Origin: Burkholderiales bacterium
GTDB lineage: Bacteria; Pseudomonadota; Gammaproteobacteria; Burkholderiales; UBA11063
Length of the DNA stretch: 64,000 nt
Assembly (NCBI GenBank): GCA_020697255.1
Contig: JAJFBE010000001.1
Location: 124,001 to 188,000 of the forward strand
Direction of reading: 5' to 3'
Both the position numbers and the translations under genes were made by a program. The notes under the pieces are model-generated. The model made no database searches. It was given only the letters and a program-made list of their open reading frames with translations, and was not told the DNA's origin. The stretch's first letter is position 1. Each line of letters starts with the position of its first letter. Below are positions 37,989 through 46,606 of the stretch, piece by piece.

Positions 37989-38018
37989 TTGACTAAATAT
38001 TATCATTAAATGTATAAT
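37989..38018 (+). promoter_or_regulatory. strong sigma70-type promoter for the small basic gene
   Basis: TTGACT (37989-37994) and consensus TATAAT (38013-38018) lie 18 bases apart; AAAGGA follows at 38030-38035 before ATG 38044. A transcript would start near 38025. Confidence 0.7.
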
Positions 38019-38043
38019 TATTGTACTTTAAAAGGAATAAATT

Positions 38044-38283
38044 ATGAAGCAATCTAAACCAAGAAATTATGTTGCCCTAGCGCTCATGAAAAGAAATGGC
38101 GCCGGAGTACATGATAAAAGCAGTAAGGCAAAAAGAGCAGAAGCTAAACGGCAGCTTATAAAAGAAATAAAAAAACCATCTAAATCAGATGGTTTTTTTA
38201 TTTCCTGGATCTACCCCTTTCACACTAATGTATCCCACACGCGTGTATACGTAGGAATGAATATTTACGTTAAATATGTATGA
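38044..38283 (+). CDS. small basic protein with intrinsic terminator inside its frame
   Basis: The frame starts at ATG 38044 with AAGGA upstream. The first 44 residues are very basic (KPRNYVALALMKRNGAGVHD, then KSSKAKRAEAKRQLIKEIKK) and resemble a small conserved proteobacterial family that normally ends about here. No in-frame stop occurs until 38281. A strong terminator (38174-38199) lies within the frame, so most transcripts should end without a stop codon, after about 50 codons. The 28 residues beyond are hydrophobic and overlap speA on the other strand by 19 bases. This resembles how arfA is controlled by tmRNA, though the protein is not ArfA-like by eye. A lost stop codon is the alternative. 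Confidence 0.6.
   Translation: MKQSKPRNYVALALMKRNGAGVHDKSSKAKRAEAKRQLIKEIKKPSKSDGFFISWIYPFHTNVSHTRVYVGMNIYVKYV
38174..38199 (+). terminator. intrinsic terminator within the small basic gene
   Basis: AACCATCT and AGATGGTT arms flank a 5-base loop and are followed by TTTTT; the preceding A-run extends the stem. On the opposite strand it can also end speA transcription (its stop is at 38265). Confidence 0.85.
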
Positions 38284-40157
38284 GAATCAAATACTGATTT
38301 AATATGACTAATCATCTCATTTTGCTTTGCTTTACTCAATTTTAACCGCGAGATTGATTCTTTAATAATTGTCTGTAGTTCAACCACATCATAACCAACA
38401 TACTCCAATGAATCACGTTTAGTAAATCCATTGTGAATATTATCAATTGTAAAGCCCCCGTTGCTATCTAATGAGATATCAATTGTTGTAACTTTACCAA
38501 ATAGATTATGTAAATTACCCATTATTTCCTGATAGGCACCCACCAAAAACACTCCCAATAAATATGGGTTTTTGGCATTAAATTTAGGCAATTTTAATGA
38601 TGGTTCATTACCTTGATAATCCATATAATTATTAATCTTGCCATCAGAGTCACAGGTAATATCCTCAATAACGCCACGCATACGTGGCTCTGTATCTAGC
38701 TGGGATAGTGGCATTACCGGAAATAGTTGTGAAATAGCCCAACTATCCGGCATAGATTGAAATACAGAAAAATTTGCAATAATCTTTTTAGCCAAATCTT
38801 CATCCAGATTATCATATAACTCACGATGTGAACGATGCAATGGATTTAAGCGCTTTATAATTTCTAGCTTTATATGAGAGAATAATTGCTCTGCCAATGC
38901 GCGCTTTTCTAGAGATAAATTACCCGCGGCAAAGCGGTGGTGTAAGCTTTCAATAGCTAAAACACTCGATGAATAAATTTCGTTTATAGGTAGTTTATCA
39001 AAGGAGTCTAACATATTATCCAGCTCAACCAAATCTTCATCATTGGTTTTACCAATATCCGGTACTTCTTCTCCTACTACGCTTTCCACTTCAACAATAT
39101 CGGTTACAAATACCGCATGATGTGCGGTTACTGCACGCCCTGATTCACTAAATATCTGTGGCAATGGTAAATCATTTTTAATTGATACTTCTTTAACTTT
39201 GGACAAAATAGTTTCTGCATATTCGCTTAATGAATAATTCGTTGAATTAAAACTACGGGTACGACTACCTTCGTAGTCAACTGCCAGACCACCGCCAACA
39301 TCAATTACTTTTATATTTATGCCAAGTTTACATAAACCCACATACACTTGTGCTAATTCATTAATATAGTGCTCTATATCCTTTAGATTGGCAATTTGTG
39401 AGCCCTGATGGCAATGAATCAGATGTAGGGATTTATGCATATCATTTTTGCGAAGAAGCTTAATTAATTCCAGCACTTGTGTTGTGCTTAAACCAAACTT
39501 GGACTTCTCCCCACCAGAATGTGCCCATTTACCAGCCAAGGTTAATGCCAAACGGCAACGCACCCCTAGTAATGGTTCAACATCCAACTCACGGGCAAGC
39601 TCTATAACATAATGTGCTTCCTGCATTTTTTCAATGACAATTGTAATATTGCGCCCGATTTTTCTAGCAATCAGTGCAGTTTTTATATATTCTTTATCTT
39701 TGTAACCATTACAAATAATAGCAGTTTTATTGTTTCTTACCTGTGATAACACAGCCAATAATTCTGGCTTACTGCCAGATTCCAGACCATTATTTGGTTT
39801 TGACTCAACGATACTTTCTAATACAGCACAATTTTGATTAACTTTAATTGGGTAAATCAAGGTATATTCGGCAGTATAATCTATTTTTTTACGAATAGTA
39901 TTGAATGCCTTGGTAATACGCTCAACACGGTTTTTAACAATATCGGTAAATCTGAGTAATAGCGGCGTTTGTAGCTTGTACTCTTTTTTAGCGTAATCAA
40001 TAATATCTACCAAGGGTACTGACTTATCTTTCAAATACCGGCACTGGCGTACAGTTATCTGTCCTTCTTTATTGATACAAAAATACCCATTTGCCCAGCC
40101 ATCTATACAATAAAATTCACGTGATTTTTTATAATTCCATGGAGTTTCTTGTGCCAT
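38265..40157 (-). CDS. speA: biosynthetic arginine decarboxylase
   Basis: SpeA is a PLP enzyme that converts arginine to agmatine for putrescine synthesis. The 630 residues match the family. The PLP lysine lies in YPIKVNQN near residue 100, with GVRCRLALTLAGKWAHSGGEKSKFGLS, and SESGRAVTAHHAV later. The C-terminal part carries the catalytic Cys region (ITCDSDGKI). AAAGG precedes the ATG. It lies 28 bases after speB, so speB-speA is one operon. Confidence 0.97.
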   Translation of the reverse strand: MAQETPWNYKKSREFYCIDGWANGYFCINKEGQITVRQCRYLKDKSVPLVDIIDYAKKEYKLQTPLLLRFTDIVKNRVERITKAFNTIRKKIDYTAEYTLIYPIKVNQNCAVLESIVESKPNNGLESGSKPELLAVLSQVRNNKTAIICNGYKDKEYIKTALIARKIGRNITIVIEKMQEAHYVIELARELDVEPLLGVRCRLALTLAGKWAHSGGEKSKFGLSTTQVLELIKLLRKNDMHKSLHLIHCHQGSQIANLKDIEHYINELAQVYVGLCKLGINIKVIDVGGGLAVDYEGSRTRSFNSTNYSLSEYAETILSKVKEVSIKNDLPLPQIFSESGRAVTAHHAVFVTDIVEVESVVGEEVPDIGKTNDEDLVELDNMLDSFDKLPINEIYSSSVLAIESLHHRFAAGNLSLEKRALAEQLFSHIKLEIIKRLNPLHRSHRELYDNLDEDLAKKIIANFSVFQSMPDSWAISQLFPVMPLSQLDTEPRMRGVIEDITCDSDGKINNYMDYQGNEPSLKLPKFNAKNPYLLGVFLVGAYQEIMGNLHNLFGKVTTIDISLDSNGGFTIDNIHNGFTKRDSLEYVGYDVVELQTIIKESISRLKLSKAKQNEMISHIKSVFDSHTYLT

Positions 40158-40184
40158 CTATTAACCTTTAAAAACGCTTTAAAC

Positions 40185-41129
40185 TTATCGATTTCCTGCA
40201 AGGAGGCAGATTATATCACATGCAACATGCGCTGCTGCTAATGATGTAACTTCCGCATGATCATAGCTTGGAGCCACCTCTACTACATCAGCGCCGATGA
40301 GTTTGACACCACCCAAATTCCGGAGAATTGCCAAAGCCTGGGCAGAGCTTAATCCACCCGGTACCGGCGTTCCGGTACCCGGGGCAAATGACGGATCCAG
40401 GCAATCAATATCAAACGTAAGATATGTTAAATTATCACCTACTATGTCTTTTACCCTTGCAACTACATTTTGCCAGCCATGATCATGTACATACTGGGCA
40501 TCAAGGATATTAGTGCCCATAAAATCATCATTCCAGGTCCGAATACCAATCTGTACTGATTTTGCCGGATCAATAATACTATTTTTAATAGCTTTATAAA
40601 ACATAGTGCCATGATTGAGTGAGTATTCCTCATCATCAGCCCAGGTGTCACAGTGAGCATCAAAATGAATTATAGACAATTTTTTACCATACTTTTCTGC
40701 CATTGCCAATAATATCGGATAAGTAATATAGTGATCTCCACCAAAGGTAAGTGGAAATACATTATTGTCAATTATGTACTTAATATGATTTTGTATTGCA
40801 TCCCTAACTGTCATAGGATTATGTGGATCGAGAAAGCAATCCCCGTAATCAACTACCGAAAGCCTGTCAAATGGATTAAAGCCCCATGGATAAGGTAATA
40901 ATTCGGCTAACTGAACTGATGCTTCGCGAATAGCACGTGGCCCCAAACGTGCTCCGCTTCTATAAGTCACGGCAAGATCAAATGGGATGCCACTAATTGC
41001 AACATCGACATTGGTTAAATCTTTGGTATAGTTGCGGCGCATAAAACTGGTAACACCGGCATAAGTCATCTCAGCATTTGAGCCTTTTAATTCTTTGCGG
41101 GCAATTGCCGCATCCACTAGTATTGACAT
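40185..41129 (-). CDS. speB: agmatinase
   Basis: SpeB hydrolyses agmatine to putrescine and urea. The 314-residue ureohydrolase has the manganese ligands in FGGDHYITYP, HFDAHCDTW and TFDIDCLDPSFAPGTGTP. ATG 41129 is chosen because AGAGGA lies about 6 bases before it; an upstream ATG (41150) would place that site inside the coding frame. It is followed by speA, so the two-step arginine to putrescine route is complete. Confidence 0.96.
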   Translation of the reverse strand: MSILVDAAIARKELKGSNAEMTYAGVTSFMRRNYTKDLTNVDVAISGIPFDLAVTYRSGARLGPRAIREASVQLAELLPYPWGFNPFDRLSVVDYGDCFLDPHNPMTVRDAIQNHIKYIIDNNVFPLTFGGDHYITYPILLAMAEKYGKKLSIIHFDAHCDTWADDEEYSLNHGTMFYKAIKNSIIDPAKSVQIGIRTWNDDFMGTNILDAQYVHDHGWQNVVARVKDIVGDNLTYLTFDIDCLDPSFAPGTGTPVPGGLSSAQALAILRNLGGVKLIGADVVEVAPSYDHAEVTSLAAAHVACDIICLLAGNR

Positions 41130-41380
41130 GGTATTCCTCTTAACAAGCATTATTGTATAGCCCCATATTAGCGGCGAATTATATCACAGTATTATTTTAT
41201 ATTCCAGATCATTCTACTGCATATTTTATCAGGCCCGCAACCTAAAAAAATCGGCGCCGTAAATTCCGTACAGTTATTTGGTTTAAATTTGGTTAGAATT
41301 AGAACAAGAATTAATCTTATTAGTTAAAAAAGATTGTACAATGTAACTTGTTGTAAAAGAGCAAGTAAAATTTTGGTGGC

Positions 41381-43132
41381 TTATAACCAGTTAGCTAATT
41401 GTTTTTCATCAATAATTTTTAAATGATAAATATCTGTTAGATTAGCTTTTAAATTTACCTGGATATTTATTAATTGCTCCTGGCGAAATAAAGTGATACA
41501 TGGTTTACAATTTACCGTATATAGCTCCAACTGTTTGTCTAAGTCGGTTATCTTTATATTATCTATAGCAATTAATAAATCCCCTGCTGCTATTCCTGCA
41601 TCGGCTGCCGCTGTTTTATCGTAAACATTGCCTACTTTATATCCCAGGTTTTCTTTTATAGCTTTAATACCCAAACTAAGTTTATTACTTTTTGGTAATT
41701 TATCAGACTCTTCAAGTATTCTCCCAGAATCAGTATAATTACCGGCAGATTTAGTTAGTTCAAGCCCATATGATTTAAATAGCTTTATAAGCGGAAGTTC
41801 TGCTGTTGTAGCAGTATAAGCCAAGATTTCGTAAGATAAATTACAGCCGGTATATTGTTTAATTAACTCTGATATTTCGGTTTCATTTATTCCACGCCCA
41901 TCATTTAACCATTTATCATATAAACCCAGCAAAACATCATCAAGAGATTTTTCACCCTTAGTCTGACTACGAATGTGCAGGTCGAGACATAACCCGACCA
42001 AAGCACCTTTTACGTAATAGCTAGCTATACTATTTGGACTATTTTCATCCTGGCGGTAATATTTTACCCAGGCTGTGAGGCTACTATTAACTAAACTCTG
42101 CTTCGTCACTCCGGCATATTTATAAACACTATTAATATTATCCAAAATAATTTGTAAGTATCGGTTTTTATCAGTAAGCCCTGAACGATATAAAATTAGG
42201 TCATCATAATACGATGTAATCCCTTCAAACCACCATAGTAGATTAGTATAATTTTCTTTTTGTAAGTCATATGGATTAAAGATCTGTGGTTTAATCCTCT
42301 TTACATTCCATAAATGAAAATATTCATGGCTAATTAGAGCTAGTAATTTTAAGTAATCATCATTAATTTTATCCATATGGTAGGTTGGCACTGAATGGTA
42401 TGGTGCCATCAATGCAGTAGAGTTTCTATGCTCAAGCCCGGTATAAATTTCCCCACCTAAATATAACAAGAATGTGTAATGCGCAAATGGTACTATCCCG
42501 CCAAACATGTCAATCTGAGTTTCACAAATTTTTGTTACATCTTTAATTAACCTTTTGCTGTTAAAATTTTCTGCTATAGTCCCACTTAAGACAATCTGAT
42601 GTGCTACATCTTTTACTGTAAAGGATAAACACATAAACTCTCCCAACTCAAAAGGAGAATCAATTAGTTCATCATAATTAGTAGCTAAATATTTATTATC
42701 TTTAATATTTAAGCCAGTAGCTATATTCCAGGTTCTGGGTAAATTATTAAACTGAATGATATGCTCTGATTGTTCATAGCCAACAAGATATAAACATAAA
42801 CTAGTAGCATTAAAGTACCCGCGTTTATTATCCAGGTAGGAAGTTCTAATACCAAAATCCAGTGCATAAACCTCATATTCAATCTCTATCCCAAAATTTG
42901 GTTTATAGCCCTTTATCTGCCAGGAGTTTTTATCAGTTTGCTCACATTCAATATTTTTGCCTTTTTGACAAGCGTTAATGCTGATAATATTTTTGCTAAA
43001 TTCCCGGATCATATAGCTACCAGGAATCCAGGCAGGTAACTTCACTATGGACTGTGCTTCCTTGGGTGTGAATTGAAGCAACACTTTATAGATATGGCTA
43101 TTTTGCAACAACGATATTGTATATTTTATCAT
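41381..43132 (-). CDS. M61-family glycyl aminopeptidase with PDZ domain
   Basis: The 583-residue protein has the M61 zinc motif HEYFHLWNVKRIKP near residues 270-283 and a C-terminal PDZ domain (about 470-560; AADAGIAAGDLLIAIDNIKI). The N-terminal beta domain has WIPGSYMIREFSKNI, typical of M61. Family members cleave N-terminal Gly or Ala. No signal peptide is seen. It lies 8 bases after the exported-protein gene at 43141, so the two are likely cotranscribed. Confidence 0.93.
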   Translation of the reverse strand: MIKYTISLLQNSHIYKVLLQFTPKEAQSIVKLPAWIPGSYMIREFSKNIISINACQKGKNIECEQTDKNSWQIKGYKPNFGIEIEYEVYALDFGIRTSYLDNKRGYFNATSLCLYLVGYEQSEHIIQFNNLPRTWNIATGLNIKDNKYLATNYDELIDSPFELGEFMCLSFTVKDVAHQIVLSGTIAENFNSKRLIKDVTKICETQIDMFGGIVPFAHYTFLLYLGGEIYTGLEHRNSTALMAPYHSVPTYHMDKINDDYLKLLALISHEYFHLWNVKRIKPQIFNPYDLQKENYTNLLWWFEGITSYYDDLILYRSGLTDKNRYLQIILDNINSVYKYAGVTKQSLVNSSLTAWVKYYRQDENSPNSIASYYVKGALVGLCLDLHIRSQTKGEKSLDDVLLGLYDKWLNDGRGINETEISELIKQYTGCNLSYEILAYTATTAELPLIKLFKSYGLELTKSAGNYTDSGRILEESDKLPKSNKLSLGIKAIKENLGYKVGNVYDKTAAADAGIAAGDLLIAIDNIKITDLDKQLELYTVNCKPCITLFRQEQLINIQVNLKANLTDIYHLKIIDEKQLANWL

Positions 43133-43140
43133 GCTAACTT

Positions 43141-43914
43141 TTAGTTACCCTCATCTTCAGGTTCAAATTTAAATGGTTTAGCATTTGGATTAAACTTAAA
43201 TTGTCCGCTCTTTGAATCACATGTTTGTCCTGTATGAACTATAACAGCATGTTCTTTATCATTGCAGCTTGGTGTGCTTTGAGAACTTGACGTGGTGACA
43301 GGAGCTGGTTCCTGGGCTTTGGGTTGAATAGGACCTCCGCTTGAATCTCCGGTCAGATCAAGATATCCCCATGGTTTAGAACCTGTTATGTAATAATTAT
43401 ACTTAGAGCAACCATCTGCATAATCAAAACCAGTACCATTCTTAACCTTTTCAGATTCACAAAAAACCTTATCATTAAAATATGGCATTCCATCACTAGA
43501 TAAAATACCATTCACTATAATTGTCCATAGATCTTCACCATTATTATTTTTCGTAATACTCCATTCCACTTGAGAAGTACCAAGGTGTAGCGGTCCAGCT
43601 GCGGAATAAAGACTCCCACCAGCAGTCACTTTCGTCTGATGTTGTGCGACTACCCCAGCAGTCGTATTAAGTATATATTTAATATATTTACGATTAGTAT
43701 ATTTACGATTAGTATATTTATCTTGTAATCTCCAGGCAAATATACAATTTTGAAGAGGATAGAGTGTTGGTTGTATAGGTTCTCCTGTCTCAGGAGCTTT
43801 ATCTAATACTACCGTTAGATAACATTTTCCAATCTGTTCTATAGCTTCGCTACTTACAGGTAGATATAGCAGCACAAGTATACTGCATAAAAAATAGTTA
43901 AATTTACATTTCAT
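43141..43914 (-). CDS. exported protein of unknown function with a short tandem repeat
   Basis: The 257-residue protein has a Sec signal (MKCKFNYFLCSILVLLYLPVSSEA). Early in the mature part a duplicated KYTNR unit (KYTNRKYTNRKYIKY, about 70-85) comes from a 15-base tandem DNA repeat. The middle holds several Cys and a Pro/Thr/Ser-rich linker, and the tail (DSKSGQFKFNPNAKPFKFEP) is short and polar. No family is recognised. It precedes the M61 peptidase in the same operon. Confidence 0.65.
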   Translation of the reverse strand: MKCKFNYFLCSILVLLYLPVSSEAIEQIGKCYLTVVLDKAPETGEPIQPTLYPLQNCIFAWRLQDKYTNRKYTNRKYIKYILNTTAGVVAQHQTKVTAGGSLYSAAGPLHLGTSQVEWSITKNNNGEDLWTIIVNGILSSDGMPYFNDKVFCESEKVKNGTGFDYADGCSKYNYYITGSKPWGYLDLTGDSSGGPIQPKAQEPAPVTTSSSQSTPSCNDKEHAVIVHTGQTCDSKSGQFKFNPNAKPFKFEPEDEGN

Positions 43915-43994
43915 GTTAATTACTTTATCTATTTATTATTCATGTATATATATACAATCATCACCTTTATTGGGCGCAGCTTTAATACTTGTTA

Positions 43995-44462
43995 CTAATT
44001 TATTAATCTGTTATTTTTTGGCTCAAGCTCAAAGGAATTTGTAGCACAATCCACACTTCCGCTAGGTAATTTATATATTACCTTGCTACATACATACCAA
44101 TCATATGCTGCTTTTTTCAGCGTCAGATACACAGCACTTCGACCATTCCCATACCGGTATACGCACTGAGGACTTCCGATACTATTGGTCTGATACAGAT
44201 ATTTATCTTCAAACGGCACCTTATCTTTCCCTACAACGCCCACAGCATGTTCAGGCCACTTTACAAGGGGTATTTCTAAAGGGCTATTATCAATGCCAAA
44301 CCTTTCAGCGTCTACCATCCATTTAAAACCATCCTTACCTTCCAATGGTGTTTTTACGTCATACTTTTCTGGGACATCCGGGCATTGTATATGTATAGCT
44401 TGTGCAAAGCCAACATATAAAGTAAATACTGCAGAAGCAACTGTTAATTTTTTCATAAACAT
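43995..44462 (-). CDS. small exported protein of unknown function
   Basis: The 155-residue protein has a signal peptide (MKKLTVASAVFTLYVGFAQA, using the Met at codon 3, or the earlier Met). The mature part is about 130 residues with four Cys (QCPDVP, PQCVYR, YVCSKV, DCATNS) and reads as one compact disulfide-bonded domain. It resembles in style other exported proteins in this window, but no homology is claimed. Confidence 0.62.
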   Translation of the reverse strand: MFMKKLTVASAVFTLYVGFAQAIHIQCPDVPEKYDVKTPLEGKDGFKWMVDAERFGIDNSPLEIPLVKWPEHAVGVVGKDKVPFEDKYLYQTNSIGSPQCVYRYGNGRSAVYLTLKKAAYDWYVCSKVIYKLPSGSVDCATNSFELEPKNNRLIN

Positions 44463-44495
44463 TTCCGTGATTTTAATAAATTATATATAATTAAA

Positions 44496-44571
44496 TGGTA
44501 GGGTGTGACAGGATCGAACTGTCGACCGACGGATTAAGAGTCCGCTGCTCTACCAACTGAGCTAACACCCC
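44496..44571 (-). tRNA. tRNA-Lys (CTT anticodon)
   Basis: The 76-nt minus-strand gene has an acceptor GGGGTGT / ACACCCT (one G-U pair), D-arm GCTC...GAGC, anticodon loop CTCTTAA (anticodon CTT), T-arm GACAG-TTCGATC-CTGTC and encoded CCA. It reads AAG. Confidence 0.95.
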
Positions 44572-44581
44572 TCTTTGTATC

Positions 44582-44664
44582 CTGGACTTTGTCACTCCTT
44601 ATAAATTGCTCCTTATGTAGTTATCTACACTGCGTCGCAATTTATTACGTCATTTCGTGTCCAG
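44582..44664. repeat. nested inverted-repeat element between two tRNA genes
   Basis: Outer arms CTGGAC / GTCCAG, middle arms TAAATTGC (44602) / GCAATTTA (44637) and a central TGTAG-TTAT-CTACA hairpin (44616-44629) form one long nested stem. On the reverse strand it has GCGACGC before the centre and AAGGAG after it, like the element at 32238-32317. A REP-like dispersed repeat is the likely class. Confidence 0.6.
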
Positions 44665-44719
44665 AATCCAAATGCTTTGAATTTAAACTTACAGAAGTAC
44701 AAATTATATCATAGAAAAC

Positions 44720-44796
44720 TGGCGCACCCAACAAGAATCGAACTTGTGACCTTCAGCTTCGGAAACTGACACTCTATCCAACTGAGCTATGGGTGC
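44720..44796 (-). tRNA. tRNA-Arg (CCG anticodon)
   Basis: The 77-nt minus-strand gene has an acceptor GCACCCA / TGGGTGC, discriminator G, anticodon stem TCAGT / GCTGA with loop TTCCGAA (anticodon CCG) and encoded CCA. It reads CGG. Confidence 0.95.
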
Positions 44797-44834
44797 AATA
44801 TAGATCTCCGGGCCAAGCCCTAAGATGACAAAGT

Positions 44835-45269
44835 TTAATTGCCGGAAACAGTTATATTATTAGAAGTTGCGGATTGAACCGATGAACTGGTGCTATTAAT
44901 AATAAAAGCCAGATTAAAATTAGCTCCACCAACTCCTGAGGTATAAACGATAGTTACCGGGCAACTAAATGTCCCAGCACCTGCAGTACTTACGCTTGTC
45001 TGGCACGCACCAAATGCAGTATTAAAAGCACCATTGGTTGTAATTGCCGTTGGTAATGGATTTGGTGTATATCCAAGAGATACTCCAGGTGCGCTATTGG
45101 TATTATAGTTAATGGTAATAACACATGACTCTCCGGTTGCAGTAAAATTACCACAATTACCACTGGTAACACTTGCCGAGATAGTTGGATTATTACCACT
45201 ACTTCCTACACCACTACAGGCATACAGTCCAACTGCCACCACACATGATAAAGCTAAAATTTTATTCAT
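44835..45269 (-). CDS. small Ser/Thr/Asn-rich lipoprotein
   Basis: The 144-residue protein has a lipoprotein signal (lipobox LYAC, Cys about 18). The mature part is beta-like and rich in Ser, Thr, Gly and Asn, with Cys in SGNCGNF, GESCVIT, GACQTS and FSCPVT. ATG 45269 is chosen because GGGAG lies 5 bases before it; a TTG at 45281 would include that site. Function unknown. Confidence 0.72.
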   Translation of the reverse strand: MNKILALSCVVAVGLYACSGVGSSGNNPTISASVTSGNCGNFTATGESCVITINYNTNSAPGVSLGYTPNPLPTAITTNGAFNTAFGACQTSVSTAGAGTFSCPVTIVYTSGVGGANFNLAFIINSTSSSVQSATSNNITVSGN

Positions 45270-45353
45270 TTTTTCTCCCAAGATTTACAAGAACGTAATT
45301 ATAGCATAACAAACAGAATATCATTGTGCTATGCTATAACAACATTTATAAAT

Positions 45354-45839
45354 TTAAAAGTTAAACTGACCGCCAAACATCAACATACCAGGGTTAGGGC
45401 CTGTTACTACTGAATACTCAAAATTTAAAGACCAGGTTTTTGAAAAATTAAATTGAGTTCCTGCTGCAATAAATAATCCTACATTTGAATTAGAAGCATC
45501 GCTACACCACGGGCAAATCCCCTCCCATGAGTGATAAGTATTGCTACCGACGCCTAGCTTACCATATAATGCAAAAACAGAGGCTAAAGGCAATACCCCT
45601 TTTGCCGCGGCATCTAACCTGGTATAACCGACAAAAGGTGCGGCATCCGGCATGGTAAAGCCTAAGTTATGCATAATACCTCCTTCAACCCCAAGATAAT
45701 CATTAAACATATAACCGCCATTAACATTAACCCCAATACCATCCCATGTAGTAGGATAACCAACATTAAGATCTATATAAGCTTGTCCTACGGCCATCGA
45801 CATAAGCCCGGCTGATAAAACAAACAATCGCATTTTCAT
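45354..45839 (-). CDS. small outer-membrane beta-barrel protein
   Basis: The 161-residue protein has a signal peptide (MKMRLFVLSAGLMSMAVGQA), about eight alternating amphipathic strands (for example GIGVNVNGGYMFNDYLGVEGG, then LFIAAGTQFNFSKTWSLNFEYS) and a C-terminal phenylalanine (GGQFNF). These are landmarks of an OmpA-N/OmpX-size barrel inserted by the BAM complex. One extracellular-loop-like CPWC pair is present. Ligand unknown. Confidence 0.85.
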   Translation of the reverse strand: MKMRLFVLSAGLMSMAVGQAYIDLNVGYPTTWDGIGVNVNGGYMFNDYLGVEGGIMHNLGFTMPDAAPFVGYTRLDAAAKGVLPLASVFALYGKLGVGSNTYHSWEGICPWCSDASNSNVGLFIAAGTQFNFSKTWSLNFEYSVVTGPNPGMLMFGGQFNF

Positions 45840-45997
45840 AAAAAATCATCCTTTTTAATTATTAAATTAGCCTTAATGCATTAATTTTCAGCAACGCATA
45901 AAAAACTATTATTATAGCATGTTATTCAACAAAAGAATAGCCCAATTATGCTATAATAAGAGTTTGCGCGTAAGTAGCTTAGGAAGTGTTTGTACTA

Positions 45998-46597
45998 ATG
46001 AATAAATTAAAAACTTATATTTTTGCCGGATTATTGGTTTGGTTGCCAATCGGGCTGACTATATGGTCTATCAACCTGGTTATACACCTGGTTGATTCAA
46101 TTATACCGACTGAATTAACCCGGCATATATTTGGCGCTTATATTCCAGGTATCGGAATTTTAGTAGCATTGGTAATATTGCTTCTAACCGGGATAATAGC
46201 AACCAACTTTTTGGGCCAAAAATTATTACAATTATGGGACAAATTATGGATGCATATCCCGATTGTAAAATCTATCTATAAGGGAATCAAACAGGTAAGT
46301 GACACCTTGCTATCGAGTAAGGGCAACGCATTTCGCCGTGCTATTTTGATCAAATTTCCAAACACCGAATCATGGACTATTGCTTTTATCACCGGGACGC
46401 CTAGTAAAAATATTCTTGGTGATGTTTCCACTGATTACATTAATGTGTATGTGCCAACTACCCCTAACCCAACTTCAGGATATTTTGTTATTGTACATAG
46501 AAACGATACTAAAGAGTTAAACATGACTGTCGACCAGGCATTACGTTATGTAATCTCAATGGGTGCAGTTGACCCAAGTAAAAAACAAGAAAGTTGA
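45998..46597 (+). CDS. DUF502 family inner-membrane protein
   Basis: The 199-residue protein begins MNKLKTYIFAGLLVWLPIGLT with two membrane spans (about 8-30 and 45-75). The DUF502 landmarks IPIVKSIYKGIKQVSDTL and FVIVHRNDTKELNMTVDQAL follow. ATG 45998 is preferred over a GTG 12 bases upstream. A TATAAT lies at 45952-45957. It precedes aspS by 9 bases, an adjacency common in betaproteobacteria. Function unknown. Confidence 0.9.
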   Translation: MNKLKTYIFAGLLVWLPIGLTIWSINLVIHLVDSIIPTELTRHIFGAYIPGIGILVALVILLLTGIIATNFLGQKLLQLWDKLWMHIPIVKSIYKGIKQVSDTLLSSKGNAFRRAILIKFPNTESWTIAFITGTPSKNILGDVSTDYINVYVPTTPNPTSGYFVIVHRNDTKELNMTVDQALRYVISMGAVDPSKKQES

Positions 46598-46606
46598 AAG
46601 AGAAAT

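Noticed and set aside
41254-41270. Another copy of the CGGAATTTCCG palindrome upstream of speB
   Set aside because: Only two direct CCGTA half-sites occur (CCGTAAATTCCGTA); there is no inverted symmetry.
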